The notes beneath the pieces were generated by a model that was given only the letters and a program-made list of their open reading frames with translations, had not been told where the DNA came from and did no database searches. From Caldovatus sediminis (GTDB lineage: Bacteria; Pseudomonadota; Alphaproteobacteria; Acetobacterales; Acetobacteraceae): DNA of 64,000 nucleotides. A program made the translations under genes and the position numbers. Numbering within the stretch: position 1 is the stretch's first letter; every line of letters begins with the position of its first letter. Positions 7,546-20,604 of this stretch are shown piece after piece. The DNA lies in the NCBI RefSeq assembly GCF_014644455.1, contig NZ_BMKS01000008.1, positions 1-64,000 on the forward strand, read 5' to 3'.

Positions 7546-8865
7546 ATGGAATTCGACCTGGAACCCGTCACCTACGGCGTGATCGGTCTCGTCGCGCTCA
7601 GCGTGCTGATCCTGATGGGCGTGCGGATCTTCGTCGCCGCGGGGCTGGTCGGGCTGGTCGGCCTCGCCGCGCTGCGCAACTGGGACGTGGCGGCCGGCAT
7701 CTCCGGCATCGTGCCGCACCAGCAGACCACCTCCTACGCGCTGAGCGTGCTGCCGCTGTTCATCCTGATCGGCTTCCTCGCGCATTTCGCGGGGATCATC
7801 CAGGGCGCCTACCGCTGCGCGCGCGCCTGGATGGGGTGGATGCCGGGCGGGCTCGCGATCGGCACGATCTTCGCCACGGCGGGCTTCGCCGCGGTCTCCG
7901 GCGCCTCGACGGCGACCTCGGCGGTGTTCGCCCGCGTCGCGATCCCGGAGCTGCTGCGCTACGACTACCACCCGCGCCTCGCGGCCGCTGTCGTCGCCGC
8001 CGGCGGCACGCTGGCCACGCTGATCCCGCCGAGCGCCATCCTCGTCGTCTACGGCATCATCGTCGAGCAGTCGATCGGCGCGCTGCTCCTCGCCGGCTTC
8101 ATCCCCGGCATCATCTCGGCCCTGATCTACGCCGGGCTGCTGCTCCTGCGGTTCCGGTTCAACCCCGCCCTCGGCCGCCCGATCACCGACATCGGCTGGG
8201 ACGAGCGCCTGCGCACGCTGCCGGAGATCCTGCCGATCCTGGTGGTGGTCGCCATCGTCATGGGCGGCATGTACACGGGCTGGGCGACGCCGACCGAGGT
8301 CGGCGCGCTCGGCTCCTTCGTGGTGTTCGTCATGGCGCTGATGCGCGGCGGGCTGACCGCGCGCAACCTGTGGCGCGCCCTGCTCGAGACGGCGAGGCTC
8401 ACGGTGATGATCTTCTCGATCATCTGGGGCGTGCTGATCTTCGTCCGCTTCCTCGCCTTCGCCGGGCTGCCGGGCGCGTTCTCGGAGTGGATCGTGGCGC
8501 TGCCGCTGTCGCCGCTGATGACGCTGCTGATGATCCTCGCCGGCTACATGGTCCTCGGCATGTTCATGAACGGCATCGGCATGCTGCTGCTGACCCTGCC
8601 GGTGGTCTTTCCCGCGGTGGTGGCGCTCGGCTACGATCCGATCTGGTTCGGAATCATCGTGGTCAAGATGGTCGAGATCGGCCTGATCACGCCGCCGATC
8701 GGGCTGAACTGCTTCGTGGTCGCGGGCGTCCGTCCCGACATCCCGCTGCAGGAGATCTTCCGCGGCGTCTGGCCCTTCGTCGTCGCCGACCTCCTCACCG
8801 TCGGCGTGTTCATCGCGTTCCCCGAACTGATCCTCTTCCTCCCCCGCCTGATGATGACGGGATAG
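7546..8865 (+). CDS. TRAP transporter large permease (DctM type)
   Basis: Sodium-driven transport subunit of the TRAP importer, belonging to the ion-transporter superfamily. The 439-residue protein is almost wholly hydrophobic with about 12 helices. It carries the DctM landmarks ATAGFAAVSGASTATSAVFA (residues about 107-126), GGTLATLIPPSAILVVYG and, in the second half, GMFMNGIGMLLLTLP and GLITPPIGLNCFV; these two helix-hairpin regions form the substrate and Na+ site. ATG 7546 follows GGGAGGGAG. It is the last gene of the operon. Confidence 0.93.
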   Translation: MEFDLEPVTYGVIGLVALSVLILMGVRIFVAAGLVGLVGLAALRNWDVAAGISGIVPHQQTTSYALSVLPLFILIGFLAHFAGIIQGAYRCARAWMGWMPGGLAIGTIFATAGFAAVSGASTATSAVFARVAIPELLRYDYHPRLAAAVVAAGGTLATLIPPSAILVVYGIIVEQSIGALLLAGFIPGIISALIYAGLLLLRFRFNPALGRPITDIGWDERLRTLPEILPILVVVAIVMGGMYTGWATPTEVGALGSFVVFVMALMRGGLTARNLWRALLETARLTVMIFSIIWGVLIFVRFLAFAGLPGAFSEWIVALPLSPLMTLLMILAGYMVLGMFMNGIGMLLLTLPVVFPAVVALGYDPIWFGIIVVKMVEIGLITPPIGLNCFVVAGVRPDIPLQEIFRGVWPFVVADLLTVGVFIAFPELILFLPRLMMTG

Positions 8866-8942
8866 CGCGCCCTGGGCCGGCGCGGACGAGGCCGCCCGGA
8901 CGGCGGCGCGCCCTCCTCGCCGGCGGCAGGCGCTGGCGGAGG

Positions 8943-9323
8943 CTAGCCGCAGGAAAGGCGGATCACGCGCCCGTCCCGGTCCAGATGGACGTTGAGGCGA
9001 CGCGGGTCGAACTCCATCGTCGCCGCCTCGCCGGGCCGGAGGACGCGGAGGCGGCCGCGGGCGGGCGGTGCCAGCCGCCCCCTTGCCGTCTCCCAGGGGC
9101 GGCCGAGGAGGTCGGTGCGCGTCGCCGCCAGCCGGGCGCAGGCTGCCTCGGGAGAAGCCGGCGGCGCCGCATCGCCCGTGGCGCACGCCGCGCCCGACGC
9201 CAGCATGGCGAGGAGGGCGAGGGCAGGCGCAGAGCCTCGTCGCACGCGCGCCGGCCCCGCGACCGGACGGAGGCGCGCCCCGGCGGGGCAAGCGCAACGG
9301 GGCCGGGCCTTTAGCGTCGGCAT
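8943..9323 (-). CDS. I78-family peptidase inhibitor-like exported protein
   Basis: A 126-residue protein whose C-terminal 70 residues match the potato-inhibitor-like I78 family found in bacteria: a Cys near the start of the domain (EAACARL), LLGRPW, a run ending in LRVLRPGEAATMEFDPRRLNVH, and the closing DRDGRVIRLSCG. The two cysteines would form the family disulfide. Before it is a hydrophobic stretch (APALALLAMLASGAAC) that looks like an export signal; with the start at GTG 9242 it would be a near-perfect signal peptide, so the true start may be there, not ATG 9323. Members are thought to inhibit serine proteases; the target is unknown. Convergent with dctM. Confidence 0.72.
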   Translation of the reverse strand: MPTLKARPRCACPAGARLRPVAGPARVRRGSAPALALLAMLASGAACATGDAAPPASPEAACARLAATRTDLLGRPWETARGRLAPPARGRLRVLRPGEAATMEFDPRRLNVHLDRDGRVIRLSCG

Positions 9324-9455
9324 GGCCCGGACGTGGCATCGGCGCGGAAAGGGCGCAAGCCCGCCGCGGCGCCGTGCGAGCCGGGCCGACGGCCCCGGCC
9401 ACCGCGGGGCTGTCCCTGCGCGGCGCCTGCCGATAAGCGAGCAGGACGGGACGAC

Positions 9456-11267
9456 ATGATGACCGCGCCGCAGCTCACCATCCTCGCCATCCTCGCCGCC
9501 ACGGTGGCGATGTTCGTCTGGGGCCGCTGGCGGCACGACCTGGTGGCGATGGGCGCGCTGCTGGCGTCGGTCGCCGCCGGGCTCGTGCCGCCGGCCGGGG
9601 CCTTCGCGGGCTTCGGCCATCCCGCCGTCGTCACCGTCGCCTGCGTGCTGGTCCTGAGCGCCGCCCTGCAGGCCGCCGGTACGGTGGACGCGCTCGCGCG
9701 CCTGGCGGTGCCGCGGGCGGCGGGGCCGACGCTGACGATCGCGGCGGTCGGCGGTCTGGCCGCGGTGCTGTCGGGGTTCATGAACAACGTGGGGGCGCTG
9801 GCGCTGCTCATGCCGGTCGCCGTCCATGCCGCGGGCCGGCTGGACATGCCGCCGGGCCGGCTGCTCATGCCGGTCGCCTTCGGCTCGATCCTCGGCGGCA
9901 TGACGACGCTGATCGGGACGCCGCCGAACCTCATCGTCTCGGGGTTCCGAGGGCAGGAGGGAGGCGGCGGCTTCGCGATGTTCGACTTCGCGCCTGTGGG
10001 GGCCGCGGTGGCGCTCGGCGGCCTCGCCTTCATCGCGCTCGGGGGGTGGCGCCTCGTGCCCTCCCGCCCGGTCGGCAGCCCCGAGGATTTCGCCGCCGGC
10101 CCCTACATCACGGAGGCGCGCGTGCCGGAGGGGGCCAAGGCCGCCGGCATGTCGCTCGGCGCCGTCGAGGACGCGCTGGGGGAAAGCGACGCGCAGGTGC
10201 TCGGCCTGATCCGGGACGAGCGCCGCATCCCCGCCCCCCACCCGTCGCGCGAGGTGCGCGCCGGCGACATCCTGCTCATCGAGGCCGAGCCCGAGGCGCT
10301 CGCTACCGCTTTGTCGGAGCTAGGGCTGCGGCTGGAGGCGGATGTGCGCGAGCCGGCCGAGGGGGCGGGGCGGACGGGCGGACCCCGCGGCGCGGCGGCG
10401 CTGCAGTCGGACGAGGTGGTGCTGGCGGAGTTCGCCGTGCGGCCTCGGGCCGAGATCGCCGGGCGGTCGGCGAGCGACATCCGCCTGCGCAGCCGGTTCG
10501 CGATCAACCTCCTGGCCGTCTCCCGCGGCGGGGTCCGCACCACCGGCCGGCTGCGCAGCCTCGCCCTGCGGGAGGGCGACCTGGTGCTGCTGCAGGGCGC
10601 GCCGGACGCGATGGCCGAGTTCGCGCAGCGTTTCGGCCTGGTGCCGCTGGCCCAGCGCGCGCTGCGCCTGCCGGCGCCGCACAAGGCGCTCCTCGCCGGG
10701 GTCGTGATGGCGATGGCGGTCGGGGGGGCGGCCTTGGGCCTGGTCCCGGCGGCGGTCGCCTTCGCCGCAGGGGTGCTGGCGGTGCCGGTGCTCGGTCTGC
10801 TGCCGGCGCGCCGGCTCTACGATGCGGTGGACTGGCCGGTCGTGGTGCTGCTGGCCGCGCTCCTCCCGGTCGCCGACGCCATCGCCGGCACCGGAGCCGC
10901 GGACCTGGTGGCGAGCGCGCTGATCGCGCCGGTGCGGGAACTGGGGCCGGTGGCGGCGCTCGCCCTGGTCATGGTCGTCACCATGACGCTGTCGGATTTC
11001 ATGAACAACGCCGGGACGGCGGCGGTGATGTGCCCGATCGCGCTCGGCACGGCCAAGCAGCTCGGCGTGGCGGCTGACCCGTTCCTGATGGCGGTGGCGG
11101 TGGGGGCCTCGTGCGCCTTCCTCACCCCGATCGGGCACCAGAACAGCACGCTCATCCTTGGGCCCGGCGGGTTCCGCTTCGGGGATTACTGGCGGCTCGG
11201 CCTGCCGCTCGAGGTGATCGTGCTGGCGATCGGCGTGCCGGCGATCCTGGCGTTCTGGCCGCTGTAG
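9456..11267 (+). CDS. SLC13/DASS-type anion:sodium symporter with two RCK_C domains
   Basis: A 603-residue inner-membrane transporter of the divalent anion:sodium symporter group. Two membrane halves (about residues 1-205 and 400-603) flank a soluble middle with two TrkA-C (RCK_C) modules, around EDALGESDAQVLGLIRDERR and SDIRLRSRFAINLLAVSRGG. Each half contains the repeated SNT-like carboxylate/Na+ motif: LSGFMNNVGALALLMP with GTPPNLI in the first, and LSDFMNNAGTAAVMCPIA in the second. Substrates in this family are sulfate, phosphate, citrate or dicarboxylates; the RCK_C-containing subgroup is often annotated as sulfate or citrate permease, and I cannot tell which here. ATG 9456 follows AGGACGGG; a second ATG follows immediately. 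Confidence 0.85.
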   Translation: MMTAPQLTILAILAATVAMFVWGRWRHDLVAMGALLASVAAGLVPPAGAFAGFGHPAVVTVACVLVLSAALQAAGTVDALARLAVPRAAGPTLTIAAVGGLAAVLSGFMNNVGALALLMPVAVHAAGRLDMPPGRLLMPVAFGSILGGMTTLIGTPPNLIVSGFRGQEGGGGFAMFDFAPVGAAVALGGLAFIALGGWRLVPSRPVGSPEDFAAGPYITEARVPEGAKAAGMSLGAVEDALGESDAQVLGLIRDERRIPAPHPSREVRAGDILLIEAEPEALATALSELGLRLEADVREPAEGAGRTGGPRGAAALQSDEVVLAEFAVRPRAEIAGRSASDIRLRSRFAINLLAVSRGGVRTTGRLRSLALREGDLVLLQGAPDAMAEFAQRFGLVPLAQRALRLPAPHKALLAGVVMAMAVGGAALGLVPAAVAFAAGVLAVPVLGLLPARRLYDAVDWPVVVLLAALLPVADAIAGTGAADLVASALIAPVRELGPVAALALVMVVTMTLSDFMNNAGTAAVMCPIALGTAKQLGVAADPFLMAVAVGASCAFLTPIGHQNSTLILGPGGFRFGDYWRLGLPLEVIVLAIGVPAILAFWPL

Positions 11268-11750
11268 GCAGGCGGGGCCGCAGGGCGAGCGTCCCGCGAC
11301 GCGAATTCGCCGCGGTCGCCATGATCGCGCCATAAAGCTGGCGCGCGTTGATCGAACAAGATATACAGATATCTCGCGCCATCGTGAGGTTCCGAGATCC
11401 TGCGTGCCGCTGCCCGCCTCGCCCGGATGGGATCGCCAGGGCGACCATGGCCGTCGTGTCCCGTGTTCCGGCCCGCGCCCGACGCCGCTGCCGCGCGGGG
11501 CGGCAGCGGGGCGCCGGCCGTGGCGCGGCAGGCCGAACCGGAACCGACGGCAGGGCCCCCCGCGGGCTGCCGCGGGCGCTCGCCGTGCCGCTGGCCATCG
11601 CGCCGGTCCGGGCGGCGTTCCGTCCTGGTGGCGGCCGCCGAGCGCCTGGGGCATGGCGAAGCCTCCCGCCCCGCGGGAGCGGCCGGGACGGAAGGCTAGC
11701 CTCGCGGGACGGCAGCGGATAAAAGCGCGCCGCCCGAGGGAAGCCCCGCG
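11268..11750. other. Gap upstream of secG with an AT-rich island
   Basis: No convincing gene is present; frames are Arg/Pro-rich. Around 11330-11400 the sequence becomes much less GC-rich (CATAAAGC, GATATACAGATATCT), unusual for this window. It holds a short near-palindrome AGATAT-AC-AGATAT. This may be a promoter or regulator site, or the tail of transcription from the left. A GGATAAAA stretch at about 11718 could be the -10 of secG. Confidence 0.4.
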
Positions 11751-13814
<2,064 letters not shown>

Positions 13815-13815
<1 letters not shown>

Positions 13816-14657
13816 TGGCGCGCACCGTCCGCATCGGCGGCGTCGCGATCGCCAACGACCGCCCGCTCGCGTTCATCTGCGGCCCCTGCCAGATCGAGAG
13901 CCGCGCGCACGCGCTGGAGGTGGCGGCGGCGCTCGCCGAGATGGCGCGGGCCGCGGGCGTGCCGCTGGTCTACAAGTCCTCCTTCGACAAGGCGAACCGC
14001 ACCAGCGTGGACGCGGCGCGCGGCATCGGCATGGCCGAGGGCCTCGCCATCCTCGCCGAGGTGCGGGAGCGCACGGGCCTGCCCGTGCTCACCGACGTGC
14101 ACGCGCCGGAGCAGTGCGCGCCGGCGGCGGAGGCGGTGGACTGCCTGCAGATCCCGGCCTTCCTCTGCCGCCAGACCGACCTGCTCCTCGCCGCGGGGCG
14201 CACCGGCAGGCCGGTCAACGTCAAGAAGGGGCAGTTCCTCGCGCCCTGGGACATGCCGAACGTCGCGGCGAAGATCGCGAGCACCGGCAACCGGAACATC
14301 CTGCTCTGCGAGCGCGGCGCGAGCTTCGGCTACAACACGCTGGTCGCGGACATGCGCGCGCTGCCGATCATGGCGGCAACCGGCTACCCGGTGGTGTTCG
14401 ACGCGACGCACGCGGTGCAGCAGCCGGGGGGGCAGGGGAGCTCGAGCGGCGGGCAGCGCGAGTTCGCGCCCGTCCTCGCGCGCGCCGCCGTCGCGGTCGG
14501 TGTCGCGGCGGTGTTCATCGAGACCCATCCCGATCCGGACCGCGCGCCCTCCGACGGGCCGAACATGATCCCGCTGCGCGCGATGCCGGCGCTGATGGCG
14601 CGGCTCAAGGCGTTCGATGCGGTAGCGAAGGCGGCGGCGCGGGACGGCGGCGGCTGA
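13815..14657 (+). CDS. kdsA: 3-deoxy-8-phosphooctulonate synthase (KDO-8-P synthase)
   Basis: Condenses phosphoenolpyruvate and arabinose-5-phosphate to KDO-8-phosphate, the precursor of the lipopolysaccharide core sugar. The 280-residue protein has the expected motifs: the N-terminal [63 protein letters not shown], and [11 protein letters not shown] near the C-terminus. The pathway needs UDP-sugar and other kds/lpx genes elsewhere in the genome. Coupled to pyrG by a one-base stop/start overlap, as in many proteobacteria. Confidence 0.97.
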
Positions 14658-14661
14658 GCGA

Positions 14662-14695
14662 GGGCCGGCGGGCCGGGCCCGGTCGCCGCCGGCCC
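14662..14695 (+). terminator. Possible hairpin after kdsA
   Basis: GGGCCGGCGG (14662-14671) can pair with CCGCCGGCCC (14686-14695), giving a 10-bp GC-only stem with a 14-base loop, four bases past the kdsA stop. There is no T-run, so termination is only suggested by position. Confidence 0.3.
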
Positions 14696-14722
14696 GACCG
14701 AGACGTGACCGTCGCGATGGCT

Positions 14723-14750
14723 TTGCCGGCGCCGTGGCCGCGCCTAGCTT
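14723..14750 (+). promoter_or_regulatory. Candidate promoter of the lipoprotein gene
   Basis: TTGCCG (14723-14728) and TAGCTT (14745-14750) are separated by 16 bases and lie about 30 bases before the ATG at 14781, which has a GCAGGAGG ribosome-binding site. The -10 follows the same TAGnnT pattern seen before pdxY and hyuB. Confidence 0.4.
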
Positions 14751-14780
14751 GCCACCCGACAGGTTGCAGGAGGCCACGAC

Positions 14781-15758
14781 ATGCCCCGCTGGCAAAGGTA
14801 CCGCCGGTTCGGTCCGATCCTCGTCCTCGCCGGTGCCCTCATGGGCGCCGGCTGCGCCGCGCCCGGCGGCGGGACCGGGCAGGCCGGGGTCGCGGACTCG
14901 GTCCCCGCAGCGGCGGTGCAGCTGGCGGCGGACCTCGCCGACGCCGACGCGGCGGTCGAGCGCACGATCGGCCGGATCGGCGAGTTCGCGCAACGCAACC
15001 GCCGCGAGGCGGCGGCGATCGCCTACGCCACCGGCGGCCGCGTCCCGCCGTCGGGGCGGGCGGCCGCCGTCGCCGCGAACGGCACCGCCGCGATGGCAGC
15101 GGGCGATGTGCTCGCGCCGGCCTTCGACGCGCTCGTCCTTCACGGCCGTCGTCTCGCCGGCCTCGCCGGGGAGTTGCCGCCCGGACTGCCGGATCCGGAT
15201 CCGGCGCAGCTGCGGCGCGAGGCCGAGCAGGGCCTCGCCCGCTACGAGGCGGCGCTGCGTCGTCGCCTGCCACTGACGGCCGCCGAGCGGGAGGCGGGGC
15301 TGGCCGCCGTCGCCGCCCTCGCCGTCCCGCCGGCCGAGGGCGCCGATTTCGCGGACTACGTCTCCGAGCGTCAGCCGGCGGTCGAGGCGCTGACGGTGCT
15401 CCTGCGCGCGGTGATCGGGGCGGATCCGCAGAGCGGCCTGCGCGCGCGGCTCGCGGCCGAGCGGGAAGAGGCGATGCGCGCGCAGGCGGCGCTGCTGGCC
15501 GCGGCGCGGCGCGATTCCTCCCTCGGCGTCCTGGGCCGCTACGCCCTGTACCACAGCGCGATGCGCGCCGAGGCGGAACTGCCGCCCGACGCGGTGCTGG
15601 CCGCGGCGGTCGGGATGCTCTCGGCGCTGCCGGCCGCGCACGCCGCGCTCGCCTCGGCCGACCCGGTCGCGGCCGCGCAGCGCGTCGCGGCCTTCTCCGC
15701 CGCCGTGGACCGTCTGGAGGAGGCGGAGTGGGCGCCGGAACGCGCCGCGGCGGAGTGA
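14781..15758 (+). CDS. Predicted lipoprotein of unknown function
   Basis: A 325-residue protein with a lipoprotein signal peptide: positive start (MPRWQRYRRFG), hydrophobic core and lipobox LMGAGC ending at Cys25. The mature part is very Ala/Arg/Glu-rich and looks all-helical, with heptad-like stretches (for example LAADLADADAAVERTIGRI) but no recognised enzyme motif. It sits between kdsA and eno and probably has its own promoter. It may be a surface or periplasmic helical-bundle protein. I do not recognise the family. Confidence 0.7.
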   Translation: MPRWQRYRRFGPILVLAGALMGAGCAAPGGGTGQAGVADSVPAAAVQLAADLADADAAVERTIGRIGEFAQRNRREAAAIAYATGGRVPPSGRAAAVAANGTAAMAAGDVLAPAFDALVLHGRRLAGLAGELPPGLPDPDPAQLRREAEQGLARYEAALRRRLPLTAAEREAGLAAVAALAVPPAEGADFADYVSERQPAVEALTVLLRAVIGADPQSGLRARLAAEREEAMRAQAALLAAARRDSSLGVLGRYALYHSAMRAEAELPPDAVLAAAVGMLSALPAAHAALASADPVAAAQRVAAFSAAVDRLEEAEWAPERAAAE

Positions 15759-15799
15759 GCCTTTCCCTGGGCGGAACGCCGGCCGTCCGCGCGGCGTGA

Positions 15800-17194
<1,395 letters not shown>

Positions 17195-17213
17195 GCCGCG
17201 CGCCGGACCGGGA

Positions 17214-17250
17214 CTTGGCGCTCGCCAAGAAGCGCCGCCGCGCGTATCAT
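17214..17250 (+). promoter_or_regulatory. Inverted repeat and candidate ftsB promoter
   Basis: CTTGGCG-CT-CGCCAAG (17214-17229) is a perfect inverted repeat 20 bases past eno. It overlaps a possible -35 (TCGCCA, 17222-17227), which is followed after 17 bases by TATCAT (17245-17250), a good -10. The inverted repeat could be a weak terminator of eno or an operator over the promoter of the next gene. Confidence 0.4.
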
Positions 17251-17252
17251 TC

Positions 17253-17287
17253 CGTTCGCGACGCGCGCACCGTTCGAGACGCGCGCA
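17253..17287 (+). repeat. Two-copy 18-bp tandem repeat
   Basis: CGTTCGCGACGCGCGCA (17253-17269) is repeated as CGTTCGAGACGCGCGCA (17271-17287) with one difference and a period of 18 bases. It lies between the candidate -10 and the ribosome-binding site of the ftsB-like gene, in what would be its 5' untranslated leader. Confidence 0.6.
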
Positions 17288-17304
17288 GGAGGGGGTCTTC
17301 CGCG

Positions 17305-17649
17305 ATGTCGGGTCGGCTAGCCGCGTTCGGGCGGGGGATGAGGCGGCGCGCCCGCGAGGCGCTGCTTCCCGTGCTGTTCGGTGCCGTCTGCGGATATTTC
17401 CTCTGGCATTCCGTCCACGGGCCCCGGGGCCTCCTCGCGCGCGAGCAGCGCGCGCAGGAGATCGCGGCCGCGCGGGCGGAACTCGCCCGGGCCGAGGCGG
17501 AACGCGACGCGATGGAGCGGCGCGTCGCCGGCCTGCGCGGCGAGGTGCTCGACCGCGACCAGCTCGACGAGCGGGCGCGGGCGCTGCTGAACCTGGTGGC
17601 GCGCGAGGAGCTGGTCATGCCCTACGCGCCGGGGCAGCGGCTGTACTAG
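17305..17649 (+). CDS. ftsB: FtsB/DivIC-type septum formation initiator
   Basis: A 114-residue bitopic protein of the FtsB/DivIC family (septum formation initiator), which with FtsL and FtsQ links early and late cell-division proteins. It has a short cytoplasmic N-terminus, one membrane helix (about residues 20-36, LLPVLFGAVCGYFLWHS) and a periplasmic coiled coil with regular hydrophobic spacing (EIAAARAELARAEAERDAME), ending in the conserved RARALLNLVAREELVMPY stretch. ATG 17305 follows AGGAGGGGG. The eno-ftsB-pdhA order is typical of alphaproteobacteria and supports the call. Confidence 0.88.
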   Translation: MSGRLAAFGRGMRRRAREALLPVLFGAVCGYFLWHSVHGPRGLLAREQRAQEIAAARAELARAEAERDAMERRVAGLRGEVLDRDQLDERARALLNLVAREELVMPYAPGQRLY

Positions 17650-17970
17650 CCGCGCCGTTGCCGGCGGGGGCGGACAGGGCGGTGGCCGCGGCGGAGACGA
17701 GGCGAGCATCGCGCGAGCGTCATGACGGCGGCGGGCCATCGGGCCGACCGTCGGATGGACGGGGGTGCCGATCCGGCCGAGCGCCCGCCGCAGCGGTGTC
17801 CGGTGACGCTCCGCGGAAAGCCGTGCCCGAACCGGAGCACGGCGAGCAGCGGGGAGTGGGCGGCGCGCCGGCCGGCCGGGCCACGGGGGCTCCTCTTGCC
17901 GGGCGCGGGCATCCGCTTCGCCATCCCGTGGACCTTCCGCCCGTCGTGCCCGGACCCGGGTGATCCAGCG
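17650..17970. other. Gap between ftsB and the pdh control region
   Basis: I see no gene here. Frames on both strands are Arg/Pro/Gly-rich. The stretch ends at the palindrome-containing promoter of the pyruvate dehydrogenase operon. Confidence 0.5.
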
Positions 17971-18001
17971 CACTTAACCGAAAGTCGGTTAAGTGTCTTA
18001 T
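17971..18001 (+). promoter_or_regulatory. Palindromic operator over the pdhA promoter
   Basis: CACTTAACCGA and TCGGTTAAGTG form a perfect 11-bp inverted repeat around a 3-base AAG centre (17971-17995). It is strikingly AT-rich for this window. TTAACC within it (17974-17979) and TCTTAT (17996-18001) are spaced 16 bases apart and could be -35 and -10, so a dimeric regulator bound here would cover the promoter. The pdhA start is 118 bases downstream. A terminator is less likely, because no T-run follows and the nearest upstream gene ends 320 bases away. Confidence 0.55.
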
Positions 18002-18118
18002 TGCGTTGCAAAAGAAGGGTTTTTCGTTCGCATCTCGCTTGCACGGTCGGGAGCGCGATCGTAAGTGCGGGTTCCGCGGCCCCGGATCCGGGGCCGCCGC
18101 TCAACGAGGAGACGCCGG

Positions 18119-19168
18119 ATGGTCCAGGGGGCTGAGGTCGCCACCGCCGCCGCCAAGCGCCGCGCCGCCAAGGGCAAGGAGCCGCCCGCGATGACCCGCG
18201 ACGAGCTCCTGCGCGCCTACCGGGACATGCTGCTGATCCGACGCTTCGAGGAGAAGGCGGGCCAGCTCTACGGCATGGGCCTGATCGGCGGCTTCTGCCA
18301 CCTCTACATCGGCCAGGAGGCCGTGGTGGTGGGCATGCAGATGTGCCTCAGGCCCGGCGACCAGGTGATCACCAGCTACCGCGACCACGGCCACATGCTC
18401 GCCACCGGCATGGAGGCGCGCGGCGTGATGGCCGAGCTGACCGGGCGCATCGGGGGCTATTCCAAGGGCAAGGGCGGCTCGATGCACATGTTCAGCATCG
18501 AGAAGGGCTTCTACGGCGGGCACGGCATCGTCGGGGCGCAGGTCTCGCTCGGCACCGGCCTCGCCTTCGCCAACTGGTACCGGCGGAACGACCATGTCTG
18601 CCTGACCTATTTCGGCGAGGGCGCCTCCAACCAGGGCCAGGTGTACGAGAGCTTCAACCTCGCCGCGCTGTTCAAGCTGCCGGTCGTCTACATCATCGAG
18701 AACAACAAGTACGGCATGGGCACCAGCGTCGAGCGCGCCTCCGCCTCGAAGGACCTGTCGAAGAACGGCGCGCCCTGGGGCATCCCCGGCGAGCAGGTGG
18801 ACGGCATGGACGTCATCGCCGTGAAGGAGGCGGGCGAGCGCGCGGTGGCCTACTGCCGCGCCGGCAACGGGCCCTACCTCCTGGAGATGAAGACCTACCG
18901 CTACCGCGGCCATTCCATGTCGGACCCGGCGAAGTACCGCACGCGCGAGGAGGTGCAGAAGATGCGCGAGCAGCGCGACTGCATCGAGACGGCGCGCAAG
19001 CGGCTGCTCGAGATGGGGCTGGACGAGGCGGCGCTGAAGAAGGTGGACGACGAGGTGAAGGCGGTCGTCCAGGACGCCGCGGACTTCGCCCAGAAGTCGC
19101 CGGAGCCGCCGGAGAGCGAGCTGTGGACCGACGTGCTGGTCGAGGCGGAGGCGGGGGAGGGGCGCTAG
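18119..19168 (+). CDS. pdhA: Pyruvate dehydrogenase E1 component, alpha subunit
   Basis: With PdhB forms the thiamine-diphosphate-dependent E1 that decarboxylates pyruvate and acetylates the lipoyl group of E2. The 349-residue protein has the E1-alpha layout: [28 protein letters not shown] near residue 40-70, the [12 protein letters not shown]-type loop ([12 protein letters not shown]), and the thiamine-binding motif from [14 protein letters not shown] to IIENN. The phosphorylation-loop region [15 protein letters not shown] is conserved. ATG 18119 follows GAGGAG. First gene of the operon, three bases before pdhB. Confidence 0.96.
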   Translation: MVQGAEVATAAAKRRAAKGKEPPAMTRDELLRAYRDMLLIRRFEEKAGQLYGMGLIGGFCHLYIGQEAVVVGMQMCLRPGDQVITSYRDHGHMLATGMEARGVMAELTGRIGGYSKGKGGSMHMFSIEKGFYGGHGIVGAQVSLGTGLAFANWYRRNDHVCLTYFGEGASNQGQVYESFNLAALFKLPVVYIIENNKYGMGTSVERASASKDLSKNGAPWGIPGEQVDGMDVIAVKEAGERAVAYCRAGNGPYLLEMKTYRYRGHSMSDPAKYRTREEVQKMREQRDCIETARKRLLEMGLDEAALKKVDDEVKAVVQDAADFAQKSPEPPESELWTDVLVEAEAGEGR

Positions 19169-19171
19169 GCC

Positions 19172-20569
<1,398 letters not shown>

Positions 20570-20604
20570 GCGCCGGCCGGCGCGCGAAGGGGAGCGGGAC
20601 CGAG

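Noticed and set aside
17971-17995. Palindrome before pdhA as an intrinsic terminator of ftsB
   Set aside because: There is no T-run after the stem and it is more than 300 bases past ftsB; its AT-rich sequence and overlap with promoter-like boxes fit an operator better.
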